NCBI GenBank assembly: GCA_012034575.1
Contig: JAAUPF010000059.1
Location: forward strand, 1-35,014
Length of the DNA: 35,014 nucleotides
From: Richelia sp. CSU_2_1
GTDB taxonomy: Bacteria > Cyanobacteriota > Cyanobacteriia > Cyanobacteriales > Microcoleaceae
Direction of reading: 5' to 3'
Shown: positions 17,384 through 24,764 of the stretch, one piece after another
Position numbering within the stretch: the stretch's first letter is position 1
How the letters are laid out: each line of letters begins with the position of its first letter
Program-made: the position numbers and the translations under genes
The notes under the pieces: generated by a model
Told to the model about the DNA's origin: nothing
Database searches by the model: none
Seen by the model: only the letters and a program-made list of their open reading frames with translations

Positions 17384-18775
17384 ATGCGCCCATCTGATAA
17401 AGTTCGATCGAGTGAATCTGGAAAACTCAAGCTCAAAGAATCATACAAGCAAGCAGGATTGACAATCGCACAACTAGCGGCAAAAGCTAATGTAGGCGAG
17501 GACACAATTAAGCGCTTGCTGGGTACAAAAGAAAGTCTTAACGGCGTTGAAAGATGGCAAGTTACCAAGATAGCTGAAGTTTTAGGAATACCGCCAACAG
17601 ATATAGTCGATCGAAAAGATTGGTACTGTGAAAATTCGCTGCCGCCAGAGTTTGAATCGCTGATAGCAGAAAAAACAAAAATCTTTTGCGGTCGCCGATT
17701 TGTTTTTGATACATTTAGGCAATTTATCACCGAAAATCCTTGCGGTTATTTTACAATTATAGGCGATGCGGGAATGGGCAAAAGTTCGATCGCAGCCAAA
17801 TACGCCTCCGAACATCTATCTCCCTGCTATTTCAATATTCTCGTCGAACGCCGCAACCGACCGGAATTGTTTTTGAAAAGCATTCGCAGGCAATTAATCG
17901 ATCGCTATCAATTGCCAAATTCAGAAGATACTGATTTACCAACTTTACTAAAAAAAGTGGCGGATAAACTCACTTTGGGCGATCGTTTGGTAATTGCAGT
18001 TGATGCCCTGGATGAAGTCGAACAGGAAGCGGGAGAAAATCTTTTACATTTACCCACAACTCTGCCAAAAGGCGTATATTTCCTGCTGACGAGGCGACCC
18101 TATAACCTCGGGAAAAAGCGGCTGACTGTATCTCCGGGAGTTCCGGTAAAAGAGTTAGATTTAACAGACAGCAAGTATGTTAATTTTAATCAAAATGATA
18201 TCAAAGAGTACATTCGGTTTTTTATCAATGAGGATGCTGACTGTAAAGATGGACTGAGAAAGTGGATTCAAGAGCGCCGCATTTCCGATGCAATCTTTGT
18301 CGATCGAGTGGCAGAGAAAAGCGAAAACAATTTTATGTATTTGCGGTATGTTTTGCCAGCAATTGCTAAGGGTGATTACAATGACTTGAGTTTAACGCAA
18401 TTGCCCGATGGGCTGCAAGAGTATTATCAAAACCATTGGGTGCGGATGGGGATGGAAGCTAAGCCGGGGCAATTGATGGAGATTGTCTTGTATATTTTGC
18501 TAGAGATTGCAACGCCGATTCCCTGCGAGATGATTGCTGGAATTGCCGCGGTGGATGAATGCGATGTGGCAAAGGTTTTAGATGAGTGGGTGGAGTATGT
18601 GAAAAAGCAGAATGTAGAGGAAGAGATGTGCTATACCATCTATCATGCTAGCTTCTTTGACTTTCTGAAAGCCAAACGGGAGATGGATGCAAAGCGGAAG
18701 ATTTTTAAGGAAGTAAATCAACGGATAGTTGACTATTTGAAAAGGAAGAGAGAAGAAAATGGGAACATTAGCTGA
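17384..18775 (+). CDS. HTH-STAND (NACHT-like) NTPase
   Basis: This 463-residue protein joins an N-terminal helix-turn-helix (about residues 18-76: LTIAQLAAKANVGEDTIKRL, then KIAEVLGIPPTDIV) to a STAND-type P-loop NTPase. Walker A is GDAGMGKSS (residues 127-135) and Walker B is LVIAVDALDEVE (Asp 207, Asp 210). A following strand, FLLTRRP (about 233-239), corresponds to the sensor-1 region, and a helical winged-helix-like part ends in IYHASFFDFL. STAND NTPases act as nucleotide-driven switches that oligomerise on sensing a signal. The last 17 bases overlap the WD40 gene, whose start has AAAGGAAGAG upstream, implying translational coupling. In many cyanobacterial homologues NTPase, linker and WD40 are one chain; here they are split. 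No effector enzyme is fused. The HTH suggests DNA binding or a signalling adaptor. Confidence 0.8.
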   Translation: MRPSDKVRSSESGKLKLKESYKQAGLTIAQLAAKANVGEDTIKRLLGTKESLNGVERWQVTKIAEVLGIPPTDIVDRKDWYCENSLPPEFESLIAEKTKIFCGRRFVFDTFRQFITENPCGYFTIIGDAGMGKSSIAAKYASEHLSPCYFNILVERRNRPELFLKSIRRQLIDRYQLPNSEDTDLPTLLKKVADKLTLGDRLVIAVDALDEVEQEAGENLLHLPTTLPKGVYFLLTRRPYNLGKKRLTVSPGVPVKELDLTDSKYVNFNQNDIKEYIRFFINEDADCKDGLRKWIQERRISDAIFVDRVAEKSENNFMYLRYVLPAIAKGDYNDLSLTQLPDGLQEYYQNHWVRMGMEAKPGQLMEIVLYILLEIATPIPCEMIAGIAAVDECDVAKVLDEWVEYVKKQNVEEEMCYTIYHASFFDFLKAKREMDAKRKIFKEVNQRIVDYLKRKREENGNIS

Positions 18776-19977
18776 CAAATTTAAGGCAGAGAGCCCCGCT
18801 TTATTGCGAGTGTATCTGGGTTCCCCCTCTAATCTCATAAATTCTGGAAATTTAGGAGATTATTATCAAACGCTGATAGATTTTAACTTTCTGATAGCAA
18901 AAATTCAGCATCCTGGTTTTGGGTTGCAGGCACTGATTGATGATTTCAATTTGGTTGACCATTCTGAAGCAGAAAGTCACCCGGAGTACAACCCAGAAAA
19001 AGCGAAAGCTCTGAATTTAATTCAAAGGGTACTGTGGATGTCAGCCGATATTTTGGAACTAGATAATACTCAACTCGCAGGACAATTGTTAGGACGCTTG
19101 CTGCACTTTAACATTCCGGCAATTCAGGCAATGCTGGAGGTAGCAAAGCATTGGAAAGCTACACCTTGGTTGCGTCCTTTGACACCCTGTTTAACTCCTC
19201 CTCGTAGGGGATTGCTACGCACTCTCAAAGGTCACAACGACTCGGTAAATGCAGTAGCCGTCACTGCTGATGGCAAGCGAGCGATTTCTGGTTCATGGGA
19301 CAACACCATCAAAGTTTGGGATTTAACAACTGGAAAGGAAGAGTTTTCTCTCAAAGGTCACAGCTATGGGGTAAGTGCAGTAGCCGTCACTGCCGATAGC
19401 AAGCGGGCGATTTCTGGTTCGGTGGGACAACACCATCAAAGTCTGGGATTTAAAAACTAGAAAGGTACTGTTTACTCTTAAAGGTCACAGCAAGTGGGTA
19501 AGTGCAGTCGCTGTCACTGCCGATAGCAAGCGGGCAATTTCTGGTTCAGGTGACAACACCATCAAAGTCTGGGATTTAAAAACTAGAAAGGAACTGTTTA
19601 CTCTCGAAGGCCACAGCGACTCGGTAAAAGCAATAGCAGTAACTGCTGATGGGGAGCGGGCGATTTCTAGTTCGTGGGACAACACCATCAAAGTCTGGGA
19701 TTTAACAATAGGAAAGGAAGAGTTTACTCTTGAAAATTGCGATGAGTTGGTAAATGCAGTAGCAGTCACTGCTGATGGCGAGCGGGCAATTTCTGGTTCA
19801 AATGACAAAACCCTCAAAGTCTGGGATTTGTCGAGTGGAAATATCATTGCTAGTTTCACGGGTGACAGCCCGATCGCCTCTTGCGCGATCGCCCCTGATG
19901 GAGTCACAATTGTAGCAGGCGACAAATCCGGCCGCGTATATTTCCTACGCCTAGAAGGGGTGGAGGCACTAACATGA
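18759..19977 (+). pseudogene. Helical linker plus WD40 repeat protein, frameshifted in the second repeat
   Basis: Residues about 1-150 form a helical linker (YYQTLIDFNFLIAKI; QLAGQLLGRLLHFNIPAIQA; WLRPLTPCLTPP) that in homologues joins STAND NTPases to beta-propellers. It is followed by six WD40 blades (for example AVAVTADGKRAISGSWDNT then IKVWDL). As written, translation leaves frame in blade 2 and stops at 19460. The other frame then carries blades 3-6 to the TGA at 19977. An extra G around 19421-19426 explains it: blade 2 reads GTTCGGTGGGAC where blade 4 reads GTTCGTGGGAC. The propeller probably senses the activating ligand or partner for the NTPase. The stop overlaps the next start as ATGA at 19974, so all three genes form one operon. 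ATG at 18759 has the Shine-Dalgarno-like AAAGGAAGAG. Confidence 0.82.
19224..19854 (+). repeat. Five near-identical 126-bp WD40-coding units
   Basis: Units start near 19224, 19350, 19477, 19603 and 19729. Spacings are 126, 127, 126 and 126 bp; the 127-bp unit carries the extra G that breaks the frame. DNA identity between neighbours is high, including silent positions, which points to recent tandem duplication or gene conversion. A sixth, more diverged blade follows. Confidence 0.85.
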
Positions 19978-21085
19978 ATTCCTCACCTCTGGCAACTCCC
20001 ATCTCTACCGATTCTTACCCAAAGGAATTTCAGCAACTCCTGCGAGAAAAAACCGAGAATTTTGCCGATCGCAAGTTTGTTTTTTCGGCAATTTCCGACT
20101 TTCTCAACTCCCACAGCCGCGGTTATTTCACAATAGTCGGCACTCCCGGATGCGGCAAAAGTTCCATCCTCGCTCAATATGTCACCGCCCATCCTCGCTG
20201 CATCTATTACAATGCAGAAGTTGAGGGCAAAAATCGACCTGAAGCTTTTCTCGCTTCCACCTGCACTCAACTGATTGACAAATACCTTGCTGCCAATTCA
20301 GAAACATCTGAAATTGTCAAGCTAAGATCTCAAATTCAAAATATCGACTCCGATGATGGCAGTTGGTTTATGTCATTATTGCTCCAAAAAATTAGCGATC
20401 GATTGCCAGCAAACCAAAAATTAATTGTAGTTATTGATTCCCTAGATGCGATCGCCCGCGATTCTCAACCGCCCTACACAAATCTGTTTTACCTGCCGAG
20501 ATATTTGCTCGATCGCACTTATTTTATTCTCGCCCGCCGCCCGTTTATCAAAGAAAAATCCGGTTTGTTAATCGAAACGCCCTCGCAACTTCTAGATTTA
20601 AGAGATTATCCCGAGCGAAATCGCGAAGATGTCCTTAACTACATCCAGCAATATAGCTCGATCGCACCCGAATTGTGCCAACAACTCGCAACTTACAGCG
20701 AAAACAATTTCATGTATTTGAGTCAGATGTTGCGGGCGATCGAGGGTCGATCGCACTCCAATGCTAATCTAGAAGAAATGCCCTCATTTTTCTCAGAAAT
20801 TCCATCAGGTTTAGCAGCCTATTATCAAAACCACTGGCAGCGGATGGGAGGCGATAGTTGTCGGCAGTTGAATTAGCCGTGTTAAAGGTTTTAGTGCAAG
20901 GGCGATCGAATTTATCTGTCAGCGCGATTTCCGAGATCGTTGATGAGGATGAATACGAGATTGAGAAAGTGTTAGATAATTGGTATGAATTCTTAAATAT
21001 CCAGGAAATCGACGGCGAAATCTGTTATAGTTTTTATCACAGCAATTTTGGCGATTGGATTGAAAGAGCGATCGATAATTCCTAA
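19974..21085 (+). pseudogene. Second STAND NTPase, frameshifted near its C-terminus
   Basis: A paralogue of the NTPase at 17384 without the HTH. Shared blocks include a Walker A of GTPGCGKSS (residues 56-64), Walker B LIVVIDSLDA (Asp about 155), the strand FILARRP, SENNFMYLSQML, YYQNHWQRMG and the C-terminal CYSFYHSNFGDWI. As written, translation ends at 20876 after RMGGDSCRQLN. The conserved C-terminus (LSAVELAVLKVLVQ to the stop at 21085) is in the -1 frame, so one base, probably a T in AGTTGTCGG around 20855-20858, is missing. The ATG overlaps the WD40 stop by four bases (ATGA), giving tight coupling. Once corrected the product would be about 370 residues. Two unequal STAND NTPases in one operon suggest a hetero-oligomer or a regulator/executor pair; this is inference. 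Confidence 0.8.
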
Positions 21086-21126
21086 TATGTTCTGTGCGTT
21101 TTTATTAACCGCGATTTCCCAGATTT

Positions 21127-21410
21127 CTGTAGGGGCGGGTTCGCGACTATCTATAAATGAAAACTAGCAATCTCATAAACCCGCCCCAACCCAACCTTAA
21201 GTTGCAAGTTACCTCTTTCAGCATACAAAGAACAGGCTTGCAACGATATTAAACACAATTTCGATATCCAGTAAACTCCCCCCGATCGAGATATGATGCG
21301 CGCTCGATCGGACATAATATACAAGATCGATCGTCACGAATACATAAGCCGGGGCGGGTTTATGGGTTCTTTGGTTTTCATTATAGATCTAAGCGAACCC
21401 GCCCCTACAG
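21127..21410. repeat. Inverted pair of about 60-bp GGGGCGGGTT elements
   Basis: A 61-bp element at 21127-21187 begins CTGTAGGGGCGGGTTCGC and ends ATAAACCCGCCCC. A similar element lies inverted at 21351-21410. Both carry ATGAAAAC in the middle. The space between (21188-21350) is AT-rich with GATCGATCG sites and no gene. The short frame at 21293-21553 crosses the right copy and is not considered coding. Confidence 0.8.
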
Positions 21411-21530
21411 ACATAATGTTTAACTTTTATAGGACGATCGCGCCCAACATTCATCCGCGCGCAATCGCGCGTTCCACACCTAACATGATATTATCTAAAT
21501 CGAATAAAGGAAATAACCAACAGCGCGATC

Positions 21531-22112
21531 GTGAAACCAGCAGTATTTTTTGACAGAGATGGCGTCCTCAATATCGAAGCCGGCTACATTCACAAAGTAG
21601 AAGACTTGCATTTAATCCCCGGAGTCGCGCAAGCCGTGCGCCGTTTAAATGACCGAGAAATATTTTGCTGCATGGTTTCCAACCAATCGGGGCCGGCGAG
21701 GGATTATTATCCGGTAAGCCACGTTGAAGCCCTGCACGATCGACTGTGCAAGCTATTAGAAAATGAAGCAGGTGCTAAATTAAATGCACTTTATTACTGT
21801 CCTTATTTAAGCGCGCCGGAAGGCGGAACTAACCCCGAATTTACGCGCTATACAACTTGGCGCAAGCCGAATACGGGAATGTTGGTAGCTGCGGCTTGGG
21901 AACACGACTTAGACTTGCGAAATAGTTTTATGGTGGGGGATAAAGCAACTGATGTCGATATGGCTCACAATGCCGGATGTAAAGGCATTTTGGTGCAAAC
22001 AGGTTACGGTGAAAGCGTGTTGAAAGGTGAATACCAACACAGCACGAAACCGGATTTTATTGCAGCAGATTCGCCTGCTGCGGTTGAATGGATTTTGCAG
22101 CAATTGAAGTGA
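21531..22112 (+). CDS. HAD-IIIA phosphatase, GmhB-like (D-glycero-D-manno-heptose-1,7-bisphosphate 7-phosphatase)
   Basis: A 193-residue HAD hydrolase. Motif I is VFFDRDGVLN (nucleophile Asp8, acid/base Asp10), motif II MVSNQSG, motif III the WRKPNTGM Lys, and motif IV FMVGDKATDVDMAHNAG. This is the histidinol-phosphatase/GmhB class, which dephosphorylates sugar bisphosphates. The canonical GmhB zinc loop (CPHH...CxCRKP) is altered to YYCPYLSAPE...TTWRKP, with only one Cys left, so a zinc-free variant or a different sugar phosphate is possible. The start is a GTG at 21531, chosen because motif I follows directly; the nearest purine-rich site is rather far upstream. The GT9 gene at 15534 may use related sugars. 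Confidence 0.85.
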   Translation: MKPAVFFDRDGVLNIEAGYIHKVEDLHLIPGVAQAVRRLNDREIFCCMVSNQSGPARDYYPVSHVEALHDRLCKLLENEAGAKLNALYYCPYLSAPEGGTNPEFTRYTTWRKPNTGMLVAAAWEHDLDLRNSFMVGDKATDVDMAHNAGCKGILVQTGYGESVLKGEYQHSTKPDFIAADSPAAVEWILQQLK

Positions 22113-22195
22113 AGGATGAGGGCGATCGCGAGATAGCCTCTTGGTGTAAACAATCGACTAAAACCTTTGATACATCTCGTTGTTTCACAAGTTTA

Positions 22196-22275
22196 GATCC
22201 CCCTAAATCCCCCTTAAGAAGGGGGACTTTGAACGCATCCGGTTCCCCCCTTCTTAAGGGGGGCTAGGGGGGATC
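22196..22275. mobile_element. GATCCCCC-ended palindromic element
   Basis: An 80-bp element begins GATCCCCCTAAATCCCCC and ends CTAGGGGGGATC, with inner CCCCCTTAAGAAGGGGG and CCCCCCTTCTTAAGGGGGG palindromes. Related copies are at 33150-33246 and from 34925 to the window end. It has no coding capacity and looks like a MITE or other highly iterated cyanobacterial repeat. Confidence 0.8.
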
Positions 22276-22445
22276 GAAATTTAATGGTTAAACAGCAGTT
22301 TGTGACTGGGCTTGAGGTTAAGTTTACACCAATTGAGCCTACCCTCGACTATGCTTTGCTTTGAGAAAAATCAGTTTCTTTGTGCAGTCCGATCGCCCGA
22401 TCGTGCTATAGTATAATTTCCAGATAACTGAATCTGAAAAAACAA

Positions 22446-23432
22446 ATGATTCAAACCCCACTAACGCCATTCAAAAACAAATTAAGCTCGGCTTTAACCA
22501 AGCAGCAAATCACTGTTTTACAAATCAATCTCGGCAAACGCTGCAATCTCGCCTGCACTCACTGTCACGTAGAAGCCAGCCCGAAACGCACCGAAGAACT
22601 TTCGCCGGAAATTTGCGAACAATTAATTGAAGTCATTCGCCGTTTTCCCCAAATTCAAACTGTGGATCTCACGGGCGGCGCGCCGGAAATGCTTTACGGT
22701 TTCAAACCTCTGGCGGAAGCTGCTAAAGCGACAGGAAAAGAGGTAATCGTGCGCTCTAATTTAACGATTTATTTTGAAAAAGGGTTTGAAGGTATTCCCG
22801 AATATTGCGCGCAAAACGAACTAAGAATAGTTGCTTCTTTGCCCTGTTATTTAGCTGATAATGTTGACAAAATGCGCGGTAGTGGCGTTTTTGACAGTTC
22901 GATTCGAGGGCTGCAAAAACTGAATCAATTGGGATACGGGAAAAAACCCAATTTAATTTTAGATTTGGTTTACAATCCGCAAGTGCCGGCGACAGAAAAG
23001 TTTGTGCTAGCGCCGGAACAAACTAAGTTAGAACAAGATTACAAGGCTTATTTAGCAAAAAATTTTGGAATTTGTTTCGATCGACTCTTCACAATTACCA
23101 ATCTCCCCGTGGGCAGAACTAAGCTGCATTTGGAACGCAAACAACTGCACAAGCCTTATTTGGGATTTTTGGAAGACAATTTTAATCCCGGTACAGTAGA
23201 CTATTTAATGTGCAGAAATGAACTGTCGATCGACTATTTAGGCAATGTTTACGACTGCGATTTTAACCAGATGGAAAATTTGCCTGCAATAACTAGCAGG
23301 GGGGAAAAAATAACGGTGGCTAAATTGCTGGAATCGGGCAGTTTGGATGCGATTCATGAGGTGCAAACTGCTGCTTATTGTTATGGCTGTACTGCTGGTT
23401 GCGGTTCTAGTTGTGGGGGTAGTTTGATTTGA
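22446..23432 (+). CDS. arsS: Arsenosugar biosynthesis radical SAM protein ArsS
   Basis: This 328-residue radical SAM enzyme carries the cluster motif RCNLACTHC (Cys 33, 37 and 40) with the following GGAPEM SAM-binding turn. The C-terminus is the Cys-rich ArsS/DUF3641 ending (AYCYGCTAGCGSSCGG), which probably binds further iron-sulfur clusters. The mid-protein MRGSGVFDSSIRGLQKLNQ, and LSIDYLGNVYDCDFNQM near the end, are also family-typical. ArsS is proposed to attach the adenosyl-derived group to dimethylarsenic in arsenosugar synthesis, downstream of the methyltransferase ArsM. No arsM is next to it here. ATG at 22446 gives the usual N-terminus; the Shine-Dalgarno is weak. A TVP38-type membrane protein gene follows, a frequent neighbour. 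Confidence 0.92.
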   Translation: MIQTPLTPFKNKLSSALTKQQITVLQINLGKRCNLACTHCHVEASPKRTEELSPEICEQLIEVIRRFPQIQTVDLTGGAPEMLYGFKPLAEAAKATGKEVIVRSNLTIYFEKGFEGIPEYCAQNELRIVASLPCYLADNVDKMRGSGVFDSSIRGLQKLNQLGYGKKPNLILDLVYNPQVPATEKFVLAPEQTKLEQDYKAYLAKNFGICFDRLFTITNLPVGRTKLHLERKQLHKPYLGFLEDNFNPGTVDYLMCRNELSIDYLGNVYDCDFNQMENLPAITSRGEKITVAKLLESGSLDAIHEVQTAAYCYGCTAGCGSSCGGSLI

Positions 23433-23454
23433 TTTTACGGGATGATTCGATCGG

Positions 23455-23542
23455 GCAACCGCAGATGGGGCGGATTAACGCTGATGAACGCTGATGTTGC
23501 AACCGCAGATGGGGCGGATTAACGCTGATGAACGCTGATGTT
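23455..23542. repeat. Two perfect 44-bp direct repeats
   Basis: The unit begins GCAACCGCAGATGGGGCGG and ends GAACGCTGATGTT. Copies lie at 23455-23498 and 23499-23542 and are identical by eye. They belong to the same GCAACCGCAGAT family as the repeats at 9725 and 12973. They sit between arsS and the TVP38 gene. Confidence 0.88.
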
Positions 23543-23563
23543 TTTATGATAGGAGTGTGAGTA

Positions 23564-24289
23564 ATGAACGATCGGCAGCAGGATGGGAAAAATCGACCGC
23601 CTTCTAATAAGTGGAAGTTGATTTTAGGGATTGGTTTGGCTGTGGCTTTAATTGCGGCGGCTAGGGTTTTTAACGTTCAAGGTTTGATTAAGAATGCGTT
23701 GGAATCGATCGCCAGTCTCGGCCCTTGGGGCCCGGCTGCTTTTATTTTCATTTATATCTTAGCAACAATTCTGTTTATTCCCGGTTCTTTGCTGACTCTC
23801 GGTGCAGGTGTTTTATTTGGAGTTGTTGGCGGTTCGGTTTGCGTTTCGATCGGCTCTATTTTAGGCGCTACTTGCGCTTTTTTGACGGGGCGATATTTAA
23901 CTCGCGACTGGGTTTCCAAACAAATAGAAAACAATCAAAAATTTCAAGCAATTGATGCAGCAGTCAAGCAAGAAGGATGGAAAATTGTTTTGCTGGCGCG
24001 ACTTTCTCCGATTTTTCCGTTTAATTTGCTTAACTATGCTTTTGGAGTTACGCAGGTATCCCTGAAAGATTATTTTTTCGCCTCTTGGATCGGTATGATC
24101 CCCGGCACTGTAATGTATGTTTATATCGGTTCCCTGGCCGGTAGTTTGGCGGCACTCGGGGCAGGCGGGCGATCGCGCACTGCTGCGGAATGGGCCCTCT
24201 ACGGCGTTGGTTTGCTGGCAACGATCGCCCTTACCGTTTACGTCACTCGCTTTGCCAAAAAAGCTTTAGAAAATAAAATTTCTCCATAA
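23564..24289 (+). CDS. TVP38/TMEM64 family (VTT domain) membrane protein
   Basis: A 241-residue inner- or thylakoid-membrane protein of the DedA/VTT superfamily. A cytoplasmic N-terminus leads to a first helix at about 17-36. The family core follows: FIPGSLLTLGAGVLFGVVGG (re-entrant loop), then SIGSILGATCAFLTGRYL, then VLLARLSPIFPFNLLNYAFG and IGMIPGTVMYVYIGSLAG. These carry the usual G-x-x-x-G/A packing and the conserved Arg and Pro residues. The superfamily includes lipid scramblases and transporters; a specific substrate is not known. ATG at 23564 has AGGAG about nine bases upstream. It follows arsS by 130 bp, in which lies a 44-bp direct repeat, so co-transcription is possible. Confidence 0.92.
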   Translation: MNDRQQDGKNRPPSNKWKLILGIGLAVALIAAARVFNVQGLIKNALESIASLGPWGPAAFIFIYILATILFIPGSLLTLGAGVLFGVVGGSVCVSIGSILGATCAFLTGRYLTRDWVSKQIENNQKFQAIDAAVKQEGWKIVLLARLSPIFPFNLLNYAFGVTQVSLKDYFFASWIGMIPGTVMYVYIGSLAGSLAALGAGGRSRTAAEWALYGVGLLATIALTVYVTRFAKKALENKISP

Positions 24290-24319
24290 GATTGCAGCGA
24301 GATTGCAGCGAGATTGCAA
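24289..24319. repeat. Three 11-bp tandem units after the TVP38 stop
   Basis: AGATTGCAGCG is repeated, with a third partial unit AGATTGCAAC, directly after the stop codon. Confidence 0.7.
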
Positions 24320-24448
24320 CACAAGTTTGTAATTTTGTCAATCCGCAGTTTCCCAGAGACCTTTATACACTTATAATTCAGAAAACTCCGTATTTTCTCT
24401 GTGTTCTTTACAATTATTATGTTATACAAAAGAAGTAGATATTAAAGA

Positions 24449-24466
24449 TATCGCAAATTTGCGATA
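24449..24466. promoter_or_regulatory. Perfect 18-bp palindrome upstream of the sensor kinase
   Basis: TATCGCAAATTTGCGATA is a perfect palindrome in the 475-bp gap before the kinase. Its length and symmetry suit a dimeric regulator site. No repeat copies are seen elsewhere in the window. It is about 300 bases from the kinase start, so the target promoter is unclear. Confidence 0.4.
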
Positions 24467-24569
24467 GCAACCAGCTCAGTCATGAGTTTTAAATTTTAAC
24501 TTGATGCCATTACAAAGTCCGATCGAAATTTATTTTGAATAGCACAGTCCGGGACGCATCAATACCAGA

Positions 24570-24633
24570 GAAACCGGGTTTTTCAGAGAAATTAAGGGCG
24601 AAGTCCTACATTTTCGTAAAAAGACCCGGTTTC
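24570..24633. repeat. GAAACCGGGTTTTT inverted-repeat element
   Basis: GAAACCGGGTTTTT (24570-24583) pairs with AAAAAGACCCGGTTTC (24618-24633). The GAAACCGGGTTT core is the same as the inner arms of the element at 14587-14654, although the flanks differ. The rest of the 24320-24758 gap shows no gene. Confidence 0.7.
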
Positions 24634-24764
24634 ATAGTGAGTCCTACAGAAGTTAAATGCAGATTTACAGCAGGAAAATTTCCGATCTAAGCGTGCGAAT
24701 CGAAGGTAACTTAGGTCTAGGCTTTAAAACTTCTAGACTCTAACTTCAGAGAGAATATTTGACG

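Noticed and set aside
21293-21553. 86-residue plus-strand frame
   Set aside because: It runs across a dispersed palindromic repeat and into the next gene's start, with no motif.
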